Source: Closterium sp. NIES-65
Taxonomy: Eukaryota; Streptophyta; Zygnematophyceae; Desmidiales; Closteriaceae
Reading direction: 5' to 3'
Length of the DNA: 64,000 nucleotides
Assembly (NCBI GenBank): GCA_948144175.1
Contig: CANXME010002502.1
Coordinates: forward strand, 62,001-126,000
The notes beneath the pieces were generated by a model, which did no database searches, had not been told where the DNA came from, and worked only from the letters and a program-made list of their open reading frames with translations. Within the stretch, counting starts at the first letter, position 1, and each line of letters opens with the position of its first letter. A program made the translations under genes and the position numbers. Shown piece by piece: positions 11,174 through 23,033 of the stretch.

Positions 11174-12850
11174 TCAAGAGGAGAGCAAGTGAGGCAAGAC
11201 AGGCACAAGACCCAGCTGGGTGCAGAGGCGCTGATGGTCACAAGGCGCGAGTGCCTTGGTGAACACATCAGCAGTGTTGGCCTCAGAGGCCACGTACGCA
11301 AGCCGCAACTGTCCACGCTGCTGCAGCTCACGAGCAAGGAAGTAGCGAAGAGCAATGTGCTTCGTTCTGTGCTCCAGACGCTGCTCTCAACACAAGGCCA
11401 GCATGGCCTTGTTGTCTACGTACAGCACTGGAGGAGAACGAGGCGGCTCTCCAAGGTCAGTCAGCAGGTAAGTGAGCCAGCGAAGCTCCTGTGCAGCCAT
11501 GGCCCCAGCGTAGATCTCAGCCTCACAACTGGAGCTGAGAACCGAAGACGAGCGAGTAGCCCGCCACGAGACAGAGCCGGAACCAAGACTGAAGGTGTAA
11601 CCCTGTGACGACCGCTGCGTAGCCTGGTCGTCAGCCCAAGAAGCGTCCGCGTGCCCTGTAAGGACCACTGGAATCCGCCCTCCAAGCACTAGCCCCATGC
11701 CCAACGTACTGCACAGGTAGCGCAACACCCTCTTCGCTGCAGCCATGCGCTCTGGTCGGTGTCTCCCAGGAGCAACATAGCGTGCAAGAATGCTCAGAGG
11801 GTATGCAAGGTCAGGTCGTGTGCAGGTCATCAGGTACATGAGGCAGCCAACAAGCTCTGGGTACGGGCCACTCGACTCTACGGACTCATCCGAAGGCAGA
11901 GCTGAGAGCGAGTGGCGAGTAGACAGAGCAGTGGCCTGAGGCGAGGAGTACGTGAAGCCGAAGCGCTGAAGGACCTGCTGCACCATGTGTGACTGAGTCA
12001 AGGTAATGGTGCGGCGTGCTCTGTCCCGAGTGATCTGCAAGCCAAGGTAGCTGCGCAGTTCACCCAGGTCTGTGCACGTGTGTCTCTTCAGCAGCTCCGA
12101 CTTCACGTAGGCGAGTCCAGCAGTGTCCGCTGTGGCAAAGACCAAGTCGTCGACGTACACGAGGATGTAGAACGGCGGCAGAGAAGTGTCGGTGCGTAGA
12201 AACAGCGACGGGTCAGCAGTAGAAGGAGCGAACCCAAGAGCCGCAAGTGTAGTCCTCAGTGTGTCGTGCCACTCACGCGGTGCCTGGCGGAGACCGTAGA
12301 CTGGCCGTCGGAGGCTCCACTGGGTGCCAGGAGGGAAAGTCCCAGTGAAGCCAGGTGGACGGCGCAGCCAGATCTCCTCGTGCAGGCTACCCTGCAGGAA
12401 CGCAGTGCTGAAGTCGAGAGAGTGAAGCTCGTAGTCGCGCTGAGCGGCTATGTGCAGCAGCACCCGAAGAGTGGTCATCTTCGGGGTGGGAGACAAGGTC
12501 TGAAAGTAGTCAACTCCCTGCCGCTGACTGAAGCCACGAGCAACGTACCGCGCCTTGAAGACAGGTGGAGAGCCCGGCGGCCGCTTCACCCTGAAGATCC
12601 ACATGCCACTGACGATGTTCGCCCCAGGAGGGGGAACTGCGTCAACGTAGGTGCCTGTGGACTTCCAGGAAGCCATCTCTGCATCCATAGCTGCCTGCCT
12701 CTGAGACGAATAGGGACCCTCTACGGCCTCCGCGTAAGAGCGCGGAGTCGGGATGTCTAGTGCATCCGGGTCTCCCTCAAGAGCAAGCAGTACAGACGCA
12801 AGATGAGGTGAAGCAGCAGCCAGACACTGGCACAAGGAAGTCCGGAGGAG
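11174..12850 (-). pseudogene. copia B reverse transcriptase-RNase H
   Basis: The frame begins at the deletion joint near 12835 and carries the RT domain (KARYVARGFSQRQGVD, LDFSTAFLQG, YGLRQAPREWHD, YVDDLVFATAD) and RNase H (GHADASWADDQ, CEAEIYAGAM, LYVDNKA). A TGA at 11387-11389 cuts off the last 70 or so residues, and the family's usual stop is at 11174. The upstream integrase frame does not join in frame across the deletion, so no gag-pol fusion protein is possible. Confidence 0.9.
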
Positions 12851-15005
12851 GGGGGAGGGAAGGAGTGCGGAAGGGGAAGAGGCGGTAGAAGGGGACTGAC
12901 TCGTCGAACGTGACGTCCTGGGAGGACAGAACACTACGAGAGGAGGGGTGGTAAAACTGCCACCCGGGAGCGTCCGTGGGGAAGCCAAGGAAGACACAGG
13001 GAGCAGCACGAGGGGACAGCTTGTCCGCAGACAGGTCGCGGACAAACGCCCGAGATCCCCAGACACGGAACGCCGACGCATCGCCAACCTTCCCCGTCCA
13101 CAGCAAAGCTGGGGAGGTCTCCGGTCGGGAGACTCTGGGCTGAAGGTTGATCTGATGCGCGGCGTACCGAACCGCAAACGGCCACAGAAAATGGGGGGCA
13201 GCCGCATGCACCATGGACGTACGGGCGACGTCCATGACAATGCCGATGCGGCGCTCAGCAATCCCATTCTGCTGTGGAGAGTCCGGAAGCATGAAGGTCT
13301 GGCGGATGCCTCGTGCCCGACAGTAGGCTCGCAGAAGGCCGGAGGAGAACTCTCCGCCTCTGTCCGAATGCAGACGCAGAACAGGAAAGTCCGAGCCGAA
13401 GCTCCGCCTGAGCTGGAGACGAGCTGCGCGGATCCAGTCGATCAACACCTCAGTGACCTCACCCTTGCTGCGCAAGGGGAAGACTGTGGTGTAACGCGAG
13501 TATTCGTCAACCACCAGCAGGAAGTAGCGCTCGTGACCCTGTCCACGGACGCGGGCTGGGCCCCACACGTCCATGTGAAGCGTCTGCATCGGGGCCTCCG
13601 TCGGAGGGAACAGGGAGGAGTGAGGGGTAGCCCGCAGGCGACCCTCGACACAGGGGACACAGGGAGGGCCAGGCCCCGGAGGAAGGGGAGGGAGGGACCG
13701 GGGAAGGCCAGAGACAAGAAGGCGAGAGGCCATGCCCCGGAGACGAGGCAGGGAGGGGTGACCCATCCTGTGGTGCCACAGGAGGGTCTCGTGGGACAGG
13801 AGGCGACACGAGCAGGGGGCAGACTCAGGACCAGACCTGGACGCTGCAGCAAACACCTGACCCGACGCAGCTACCTGACCAGACGCAGGAGAAGGAGACG
13901 GAACAGTGAGTGTGTACAGGCTCGACCCTGGACCACGTGTGAATGTGGTCAGGTGTCGACCCGTGTCCGCGTCCGTGCAGTGGGTGACTCGTCGGCGCGC
14001 AGGGGTGAACTGGTCAACCCCTGCATCCTGTAGGTCAGCACCCGCCACCAAGTTCGTAGAGAACGAGGGGAGATAGAGACCAGACAGGGCGCCAGACGGG
14101 ACCGCAGGGCACGGGAGGACAGTGGAGTAGCGAGCCAGAACAGGACCCTCGGAGGGGTCTGCCAAGGAGACCGCCACTGGCCGACTAAGCGGCGTGAGTG
14201 TGGTGCGGTCTCGAAAGAAGGAGCGAGACGCCCCGGAGTCAAGAGTGAAAGTGAGAGAGGGTGAAGTCGACACAGTACCTGAGAGAGCAAACTCACCAGC
14301 ACTAGAGGACTCAGACTTACTGGCACCTAGAGCAACAGCCTCACCAGCACCTGGAGCAGCAGCCTCAACAGCACCTAGGGCCGCAGTACCAATGCCCGGG
14401 TCGGGCGGGAAACACCGGTAACAGTCACTCTCCTCACTAATAGTTACAGCATACATAGCAGCAAGAATAGCATCAAAGTCAAGATCAAAGATAGCTACTC
14501 CAGCCCTAGACAGCTGGTCCCAGCGAGGGATCTCAGAGGCGTCAGGAAACTGGCGGCGCCAAGCGTCAGTCAGGCGGCCGAAGCAACGCTGGGCGGAGTG
14601 TGGACCACCACACTGCTCACCCGCACGGTCGCCAGTGCGCAGGACGTAAGTGCACGGACCAGTACCCCCACCCCGCTGACGCGCAGAGTACCACTCACGG
14701 AGCTGCTGCGGGGAGAGGGTCTCCTGACCACGCCGCTGCTGCTGGCGCTGACCACCACCGGAGCCACTCCTCCTCGACGCGCCACGACCCCCACCGCCTC
14801 CTCCGCCGCCGCCGCCACCACCTCCACCGCCACCGCCACTCCCACCGTCGCCGCCGCCACCGCCGCCTCCGCCTCCACCCCCACTACCACCGCCGCTGCC
14901 GCCCCCGCCTCCACTGCCTCCGCCGACACCTCCACTCCCGCCGCCACTCCCGCTACCACCCTCACCTCCGCCGCTGCCTCTACCTCCGCCTCCACCGCCC
15001 CCGCT
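12777..15005 (-). pseudogene. copia B Gly-rich region, Cys/His motif, protease and integrase
   Basis: Downstream of the gag stop the frame encodes a Gly-rich stretch, SPQQLREWYSARQ, and the Cys/His motif CX13CX3HX4C. The protease has an intact DSGAS (about 14240). The integrase has WHHRMGHPS, CVPCVEG, HMDVWGP, SDRGGEF and NGIAER. The frame from 14456 ends at 12777, shortly after the deletion joint near 12835, with a foreign tail produced by a frameshift. Every integrase catalytic residue I can identify is present. Confidence 0.9.
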
Positions 15006-15008
15006 GCC

Positions 15009-15812
15009 TCAACCACCGCCCCTGCCCCCCTTGCTCTTGCCAGAGCGACGTCTCCCGCTGGGGGCAGACGCCGCTCCGACCGACTCAAAACCAACAAGGT
15101 CGGCCGTAGCAGCAGAGGCGACAGAGGGCAGGAGGGGGGAGGGGGAACACCCCTCAAAGATGGGGGCGCGCGGGTCACCACGAGAGGCCCCTACAGCGAG
15201 AATGCTCTTCTCGGTTGCGAGGAGGGACTTCTCGAGGATCTCGACAGTGAGAGTGGTGGGGCAGACTGCGAGTAGGTCGTCCCTGACTCCGCGAAGGGAG
15301 TCAGGGAGGCGGGTGACAATGTAGTAGAGAGTGAAGTACTGGGGGGGGGGGTTCTTGGCGCAGAACTCAGCAGGAAGTGCAGCGCGGAAACGAGCGTCAC
15401 TAGTGCGCAGGTGGGTAATGAGGTCGGCGACTGTGGCAAAAGCAGCAAGGTCGGGAAAGAGGTACGGCAGCATGAGGCGGCTCAGTGCAGCAGTGGCAGG
15501 GGTGGAGTAGCGTGCGATAACGGCGTCGTACAAGGTCTTAGCTCTCTTGTACGACCCAAAGTGCGCACGCTCAGCGGGAGGGAGGTGGCGACGCACAGCA
15601 AGACGTGCAGCAGCATCGCGTGTGGCCCACACTGAGCGAACAGTGGCATCCTCAGTAGCAGCAGGGGCGGGAGAGGCACCAGAAGTGAGATCAAAGAGAG
15701 AGAGTCCGTCAGCTCTGTCGCATTGTAGGAAAAGCAGTAGGTCGTCTACCCACACGTCAAAGTCAATGGCTCTGCCCTCAGCGTCAAAGGCGAGGACAGT
15801 GGGGGTAGCCAT
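15009..15812 (-). pseudogene. copia B gag (stop in Gly-rich region)
   Basis: Gag starts at MATPTVLAFDAEG (ATG 15812-15810). An in-frame GTG-led extension reaches 15860, but A lacks it. The C run after KNPP has 11 residues and keeps the frame, unlike A and E. A TGG-to-TGA change in the Gly-rich stretch stops translation at 15009, before the LREW and Cys/His motifs. Confidence 0.88.
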
Positions 15813-15874
15813 GACAGCAGTAGAGAGAGGGCAGTGCGCAGAGTAAAGCTCAGTGCTCACCAGACAGGGCAGTG

Positions 15875-16735
15875 CAGGGAGGGCTCGGGCGGCTCGGGCG
15901 GCCCGGGCGGCTCGGGCGGCTCTGGCGGCTCGGGCGGCTCGGGCAGCTCGGGCGGCTCGACTGCTGGGCGGCTCGGGCGACTCGGCGGCTCGGGCGGGTC
16001 GGGCGGCACTGCAGTTGGGGCGGCTTGGCTGCTGGGGCGGCTCGGCTGCTGGGGCGGCTCGGCTGCTGGGGCGGCTCGGCGGCTGGGGCGGCTCGGCTGC
16101 TGGGGCGGCTCTGCTGCTGGGGCGGCTCGGCCGGGAGATGCAGGGGCGGGGCCGTCAAGTGTAGCGGCGGGTCGACCGGTGCAGCGGCGGGCCGGCAGGT
16201 GCAGCGGCGGGGCCGTATGGTGCAGCGGCGGGCCGGTAGGTGCAGCGGCGGGGCCGTCAGGTGAAGCGGCGGGCCGCTGGGTGCAGCGGCGGGCCGTAGG
16301 TGCAGCGGCTGGGCCGTCAGGTGAAGCGGCGGGCCGCTGGGTGCAGCGGCGGGCCGTAGGGTGTAGTGGCGGGCCGGCAGGCGCAGCGGCGGGGCCGGCA
16401 GGTGAGGCGGCGGGCCGTAGGGTGCAGCGGCGGGCCGTAGGGTGCAGCGGCGGGCCGGCAGGTGCAGCGGCGGGGCCGTCAGGTGCAGCGGCGGGCCGGC
16501 AGGGCCGCGTCAGAGCAGGCGGCGGGGCCGCGACAGTGGAGGCGGCGGGGCCGCGTCAAGCAGGCGGCTGGGCCGCGTCAGTGGTGGCGGCGGGGCCGCC
16601 TCAAGCAGGCGGCGGGGCCGTGACCAAGCGGGCGGCAGGGCCGCGTTAGAGCCGGCGGCGGGGCCGAGTCAGTGGAGGCGGCGGGGCCGCGTCAAGCAGG
16701 CGGCGGGGCCGCGATCAGGAGGGGCAGCGGGGCCG
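15875..16735 (-). repeat. GC-rich minisatellite leader of copia B
   Basis: There are two arrays. Units around ggcggctcggctgctgg fill 15880-16130, and units around gcagcggcgggccggtaggt fill 16140-16735, with variants. No CAT is visible on the plus strand from gag to the primer site, so the sense leader has no AUG. The array family is the same as in E but the unit sequence differs. Confidence 0.85.
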
Positions 16736-16798
16736 CGAGGGAAATGGCGACCCGAGGGGTCGCTAAAAAAAAATGCGCGCCTCGGGGCGCGCTTCGGT

Positions 16799-16842
16799 GG
16801 GCCCTAAAAAAACGGTCCTTAGGAAGGACCCGCTCTATACCA
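16799..16842 (-). promoter_or_regulatory. copia B primer site, hairpin and GGGCCC
   Basis: TGGTATAGAGC abuts the LTR. The hairpin ggtccttaggaaggacc (16814-16830) has a perfect 7-bp stem, unlike A's stem in sequence. GGGCCC is at 16799-16804. Confidence 0.78.
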
Positions 16843-16971
16843 TGTGAAACAAGTAAACAGGAATGAGAATGACTAAGGAAAGATTGGGTACAAATACAAC
16901 CCTAGAAACCCTGTACCCCATATGTGCTACCCCACTATAGCCTACAGCAACTATGTCATATAAATCTGACA
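16843..16971 (-). repeat. 5' LTR of copia B
   Basis: 129 bp, matching the 3' LTR except for a 2-base insertion (aactatgtcat against aactgtcat). It is followed by the target duplication GTTTA. Confidence 0.93.
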
Positions 16972-16976
16972 GTTTA

Positions 16977-17646
16977 ATCTATCACATTTTCATACAATCT
17001 TTTATTTGTTGCTTAGCCTCTTCGTACTCAGCTGGACTGAGGCGATACAGAGGTCTAAACGGTGGTGAATTTCTAGGTTCCACAGGGTTGGTGTGACCTA
17101 TAGCGTAGTCTGGAGAGAGTCCATCAAGAATCTATTCGAACACCTCCTTGAATTCTTCCACCATAGCCTTCATCAGAGGACGAAAATCATCGATCTCATG
17201 GGAAAATTGTGTGGTTTCCTCTAGCTGTACAACAAAGAGTGTATCAGCTGATTTTGCATCTTCCCCGAATTGTTTCGCCAAGGCGAACTAGACATTGGGG
17301 TGATTGGAATGTGGGACACCATCGATGTTTTCGTCCCCTTAAACATGGCGACGAACCACAACACCATTTGAAGTGAAAGTTACAGTGTTGTGGTGGAAGT
17401 CAAAGATGACCTCATTGGCTTGAAGCCAATCCATTCCGAGAACAAGGTCTACGCCTGCAAGTAATGGGAGGACATAAACATAATTTTCTTGTTATAGCCT
17501 TGAATTTCCATATTGATATTTGTCTGCCATTTGCTTGGGATTATTTGATCGTCTCCAAGACGGATCTTGCAAGACAACCCTTCAACGAGGACCCCACAAA
17601 TTGTTGCTTTGTTTTCATCGAAAAGACAAATAGTTGCGCCCGTATC
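16977..17646 (-). pseudogene. gypsy G1 protease and pre-RT linker
   Basis: The minus strand encodes GATICLFDENKATICG followed by VDLVLGMDWLQANEVIFDFH, the flap and second half of a Ty3/gypsy aspartic protease. The linker then leads into RT (PPFRPLYRLSPAEYEEAKQ). Stops and frameshifts interrupt it. Its left edge joins the RT fragment across copia B, and its right edge joins 24958 across copia C, where VDTGA is completed. Confidence 0.88.
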
Positions 17647-17778
17647 TGTTGAAATAAATGAACAGGAATGGATGAACTAGCAGTGAAAACAGTACAAGTA
17701 CCTAACCCTAGAATTGTGTACCCCCTATAGGCTAACCCACTGTAGCCTAAACAAGCAGAACATATATAATGTTTGACA
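17647..17778 (-). repeat. 3' LTR of copia C
   Basis: 132 bp, TGTTGAAAT to GTTTGACA on the plus strand, followed by the conserved CACCCCCATAGG block. Confidence 0.93.
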
Positions 17779-18012
17779 CACCCCCATAGGCGAAGTGGGG
17801 AGAACTGGGGGTCACAAGACCAGTCAAGGCAAAGCAAGGCAAAACAAGCTCAGGGTGGATCTCAAGGATACCACACAAATTCCGAGCACAAGCAAGTGGT
17901 CCCAAGACTAGTTCACATGCAGGTTTATAATAGAACAAGAGGTACAATGATTACAACCTAGCAAGAGTAAACATGCAGGTATATATATATAGAGATCACA
18001 GTACAAACAAAC

Positions 18013-20250
18013 TCAAGAAGTAAGCAAGTGAGGTCCAGTAGGCACAAGGCCTAGAAGAGTGCAAAAGCGCTGATGGTCACAAGGCTGAAGCGCCTTGGTG
18101 AACACATCAGCAGTGTTGGCCTCAGAGGCCACGTAACGTAGACAAAGCTGACCACGCTGCTGCAGCTCTCGAGAAAGGAAGTAGCGCAGAGCAATGTGCT
18201 TCGTTCTGTGCTCCAGTCTGTGCTCCAAATACAAGGCAATGGCTGCCTTGTTGTCGACGTACAGCACTGGAGGAGAACGAGGCCGCTCTCCAAGGTCGGT
18301 CAGCAAGTAGGTGAGCCAGCGTAGCTCCTGGGCCGCCATGGCTGTGGCGTAGATCTCAGCCTCACAACTGGAGCTAAGAACAGAAGAAGAGCGAGTAGAA
18401 CGCCAAGAAACTGAACCATAGCCAAGACTGAAGGTGTAACCCTGTGACGACCGCTGAGTAGCCTGGTCGTCTGCCCAAGAAGCGTCTAAGTGCCCAGTGA
18501 GAACAACTGGGACTCGCCCTCCAAGCACTAGCCCCATGCCCGACGTACTGCACAAGTAGCGCAACACCCTCTTAGCTGCATCCATGTGCTCCTTCCGGTG
18601 ACGGCCAGGAGCGACATAGCGTGCAAGAATGCTAAGAGGGTATGCAAGGTCAGGTCGAGTGCAGGTCATCAGGTACATGAGGCAGCCCACAAGCTCTGGA
18701 TATGGGCCACTCGGCTCTATGGACTCATCCGAAGGCAGAGCTGAGAGCGAGTGACCGGTAGGCAGAGGAGTGGGCTGAGGCGAGGAGTACGTGAAGCGGA
18801 AGCGCTGAAGGACCTGCTGCACCATGTGCGACTTAGTCAAGGTGATGGTGCGGCGTGCTCTGTCCCGGGTGATCCGCAAGCCAAGATAGCTTGTCAGTTC
18901 ACCCAGGTCTGTGCACGTGTGTCTCTTCTGCAGCTCCGACTTCACGTGGGCGAGTGCTGCAGTGTCAGCAGTGGCAAAGACCAAGGCGTCGACGTACACG
19001 AGGATGTAGAACAGCGGCAGTGAGGCGTCGGTGCGTAGAAACAGCGACGGGTCAGCAGTAGAAGGCGCGAACCCAAGAGCCGCAAGTGTAGTCCTCAGTG
19101 TGTCGTGCCACTCACGTGGCGCCTAGCGGAGACCGTAGACTGGCCGTCAGAGGCTCCACTGGGTACCAGGAGGGAACGACCCAGTGAAGCCAGGTGGGCG
19201 GCGCAGCCAGATCTCCTCGTGCAGGCTGCCCTGCAGGAAAGCTGTGCTGAAGTCAAGAGAGTGGAGCTCGTAGTCACGCTGAGCGGCGACGTGCAGCAGA
19301 ACCCAAAGAGTGGTCATCTTCAGGGTCGGGGAGAAGGTCTGGAAGAAGTCGACTCCCTGTCGCTGACTGAAGCCTCGTGCAACGTAACGCGCCTTGAAGA
19401 CAGGCGGAGAGCCCGGCGGCCGCTTCACCCTTAAAATCCACATGCCACTGACGATGTTCGCCCCAGGCGGGGGAACCTCGTCAACGTAGGTGCCTGTGGA
19501 CTTCCAGGAAGCCATCTCTGTGTCCATGACTGGCTGCCACTGAGAGGAGTAGGGACCGGCCATCGCCTCTGCGTAAGAGTGTGGGGTCGGGATGTCTGGT
19601 GCATCCGGGTCTCCCTCAGGGGCAACAAGCATGGACACGAGATGGGGCAAAGCGGTAGCAAAGCACTCAAACTCCTCCTGCCTGTCCTCAAGGACGTCAG
19701 TGCCAAGAGCACACTCACCCCCGACGGACGGAGGACAGATAGACTCAGACTCAGCAACTAGGCTAGCGGCGTAGTCTAGACGACAGGTGGCAGCAAAGTC
19801 GACAAGCTCAGCAACTAAGGCAGACGCAGCAGCGGACTCAAAGGAAGGGTCAGTGACAACAGTAGCCAGGAGACGCGTGACAGTAGGACTGGCAGCACGA
19901 AGGGAGTCTGACCCCGGGTCAGCAAGAGCAGGAAGAGAGGACGCAAGAGGAGACGGCAGTGGGACACGCTGTGGAGCAGTGGAGGGACGAAGCACCATCC
20001 GGTGAGTGCCTGGGACAGCAGGAAGAAGCTGACGCGGGACACGACAACTAGTGAAAGCTGCACGGACAGGCGACGCACGACGAGACTCTGGCGACGCAGG
20101 ACGAGACTCAGGCTCACGACGCTCAGTAAGACCTCCAGTCGGACGAGTGTAAGGAGTAGGACCAGGGAGAGAGGAGGCAGACGGTAGCTGCGACTGCAGC
20201 TAGACAGACGGAGGACACCCTAAGGAGGGAGGAGGACAAGGAGGAGGGAG
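18013..20250 (-). pseudogene. copia C reverse transcriptase-RNase H, YVDA mutant
   Basis: The RT fingers and palm are recognisable (KARYVARGFSQRQGVD, LDFSTAFLQG), but a TAG replaces Gln in YGLRQAPREW near 19125. The catalytic box reads YVDA (18985-18996), losing the second metal-binding Asp. RNase H follows, with LYVDNKAAIALYLEH and a normal stop at 18013. Even with the stop suppressed, the polymerase would be expected to be inactive. Confidence 0.92.
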
Positions 20251-22980
20251 CTAACCAAGAACCTGCTGAAGGAGCGGAACGAAGTACGGCCGCGACCGTG
20301 CAGTGACTCCAGAACCAGGGTCCTCAGCAACAGCAGCAGCTCCAACTCCCGGGTCCTCAGCACCAGCCGAGCCCCAACGCCCGGGTCCGCAGCACCAGCA
20401 GCAGCACCAACGTCCGGGTCCTCAGCACCAGCCGCAGCTCCAACGCCCGGGTCTTCAGCACCAGCAGCAGCACCAGCGTTCGGGTCCTCAGCACAAGCCG
20501 CAGCTCCAACGCCCGGGTCCTCAGCACCAGCAGCAGCACCAGCGTCCGGGTCCTCAGCACCAGCCGCAGCTCCAACGCCCGGGTCCTCAACACCAGCAGC
20601 AGCACCAGCAACAGCGGGGTCCGTGACACGAGGCGCACCACTCCGAAGAGTGCAGCGCCGCTCGTACCACTCACGGATCCGCTCACGGGAGGGGAGCTAC
20701 CGACTAGGAGGAGAAGCACTAGCACGAGTCCCAGTAGTACGCCTGGCTCCAGAGGTGCCTCTCCTGAGGCTGCAGTACTGTAAGTACCACTCACGCAGCT
20801 GCTCCGAGGAGAGGGCTCCTCCAGGTGTAGGACTACGAGGCTCAGCACCACCAGACTCAGAACCCCCAGACTCCAGACTCTGCAGCTCAGCACCCCCAGG
20901 CTCAGCACCTACAGGCTCAGCACCCCCAGGCTCAGTACCCCCAAGCTCCGCACCCCTTGGCTCCGCACCCCCAGGCTCAGCACCCCCAGGCTCCGCACCC
21001 CCAGGCTCAGCACCCTTAGGCTCCGCACCCCCAGGCTCAGCACCCCCAGGCTCAGTACCCCCAGGCTCCGTACCCGCAGCAGGACGAGAGTCGACAGCTA
21101 CCTCAACAGGCTCAACCGGGTCTACCTGAGACACACCTGACGGAGCGGCACCCTGAGGGGGGAGGGGGTCTACGACAGCAGCACCTGGCGCGAGGAAGAG
21201 AGGCGGGGGGGGGAGCGGGGCAGTGCGGTAGGGGAAGAGGCGGTAGTAGGGGACGGACTCGTCAAAAGTGACGTCCTGAGAGGGCAAGACTCGGCGCGAG
21301 GTGGCGTGGTAAAACTGCCAACCAGGCGCGTCCGGGACAAAGCCGAGGAAGACGCAGGGAACAGCACGGGAGGAGAGCTTGTCCGCAGACGTATCGCGGA
21401 CAAAAGTTCGAGATCCCCAGACCCGGAAACGCGACGCATCGCCAACCTCCCCCGTCCACAGCAGTGTGGGCGAGGTCTCCGGCAAGGAGACACGGGGCCA
21501 GAGGTTGAGCTGATGCGCAGCGTACCGGACCGCAAACGGCCACAGAAAGTGGGGGGCAGCCGCATGGATCAAGGAGGTACGGGCGACCTCCATGACCAGG
21601 CCAATGCGGTGCTCCGCAACCCCATTCTGCTGTGGTGAGGCCGGAAGCGTGAACGACTGCTCAATGCCGTGCTCAGCACAGTAGGCTGCCAAGAGGTCGG
21701 AGGAGAACTCACCACCTCTGTCAGAGTGCAAGCGTAGGACAGGAAAGTCCGAGTGGAAACGCTCGCTGAGCTGGAGACGGGCTCTGCGGATCCAAGGGAT
21801 CAAGACATCAGGGACCTCACCCTTGGTGCGCAAGGGGAAGACCGTGGTGTAGCACGAGTAGTCGTCAACAACTATTAGGAAGTACCTCTCCTGACCCTGA
21901 CCACGGACGCGGGCTGGGCCCCACACGTCCATGTGGAGCGTCTGCAAGGGAGCAGTCGTCGGGGGAAACGAGGAGGAGTGAGGAGCGGCGCGCTGCCGCC
22001 CCTCGACACAGGGAAGACAGGGAGGAGCAGGTGAGGGAGGGAGGGGAGGAAGGACCCTGGGAAGGCCAGAGACAAGGTACCGGGAGTGCATGGCACTAAG
22101 CCGCTGCACAGACGGGTGACCAAGGCGGTGGTGCCAGAGGACAGTCTCGTGTGCCAGAGAGCGACACGAGCAGGGGGCCGACAGCTGACCTGACGCGGAC
22201 GCAGACGCAGACGCAGCGACCTGAGGGGACTTAGTGGTCAGTGTGTACAGGTCCGACCCCGGCTGCCGAGTGAAGGTAGCCAAGTGACGGCCCGTACGAG
22301 CACACGTGCAGTGTGTCACGCGCTCGTAGGCAGGGGTGAACTGGTGAACACCCCCGTCCTGGAGCGCACATCCTGCCACCAGGTTCGTAGAGAACGAGGG
22401 GAGGTGGAGACCTGACAGTGTGCCCGACGGGACCGCAGGACAGGGAAGGAAAGTGGAGGAGGTCGCGATGACCGGACCCCCAGAGCGGTCAGCGAGGGAG
22501 ACAGCAACTGGCCGAGCAAGCGGCTCAAGGGCAGTGCGGTCACGAAAGAAGCAGCGAGAAGCACCTGAGTCCAGTGTGAAGGTGTGTAGTGCTGCAGTCG
22601 ACTCAGTACCAGGGGGGGCAGACGCACAAGCACCTAGAGCAGTTGCCTCACCAGTACCTGGGGTAGCAGACACGCGAGTACCTGGAGCGGCAGACGCTGT
22701 AGACCTAATGCCCGGGTCGGGCGGCACACACAGGTACTCAGCACCCTCTCCACTAGTAGACATCACATACATAGCAGATAGAATAGCATCAAAGTCTAGA
22801 GCATAGATATCAATCCCCTTCCTCAGGAGATCAACCCAGCAGGGCAGCTCAGTGGCCTGAGGGAACTGAACACGCCAAGCATCGTTGAGACGAGCGAACC
22901 AGCGCTGTGTGGCGTGCGGTCCCCCACACGGCTGACCAGTGCGGTCACCCGTGCGAATGACGTACGTGCAGCTAAAGCCA
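20251..22980 (-). pseudogene. copia C protease-integrase-spacer
   Basis: The protease motif is TLDSGASRCFF. Integrase shows WHHRLGHPS, CLPCVEG, HMDVWGP, SDRGGEF and NGVAEHRIG (D has NGVAERRIG). The spacer has EPGGA repeats, two LREW-like motifs (SSEQLREWYLQYC and SRERICEWYERRC) and then repeats of GAEDPGVGAAA type. A TAG near 20697 separates the two motifs. A second TAG at 20251-20253, after QQVLG, is shared with D. The zinc-like motif upstream (near 22905-22975) has Trp in place of its last Cys. Confidence 0.9.
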
Positions 22981-23033
22981 CCCCCCCCCCCCCCCCCCCC
23001 CCCCCCGTGCTGTGAGTACCACTCACGGACCTC

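Larger units (their letters stand above)
10836..16971 (-). mobile_element. Ty1/copia element B
   Basis: A complete LTR-to-LTR insertion with the perfect 5-bp target duplication GTTTA (10831-10835 and 16972-16976), inside the gypsy G1 RT region. Its LTRs are identical apart from a 2-base indel, so the insertion is recent. The coding part is close to E, but the integrase-RT spacer (more than 1 kb) is deleted near 12835 and gag has a stop. The element is therefore defective. Confidence 0.95.

Noticed and set aside
12948-14033. Long plus-strand open frame (361 codons) and the similar one at 43973-45262 (429 codons)
   Set aside because: Both are antisense to the protease-integrase coding regions of B and E. 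Their existence follows from the GC-rich codon use, and they show no family of their own.
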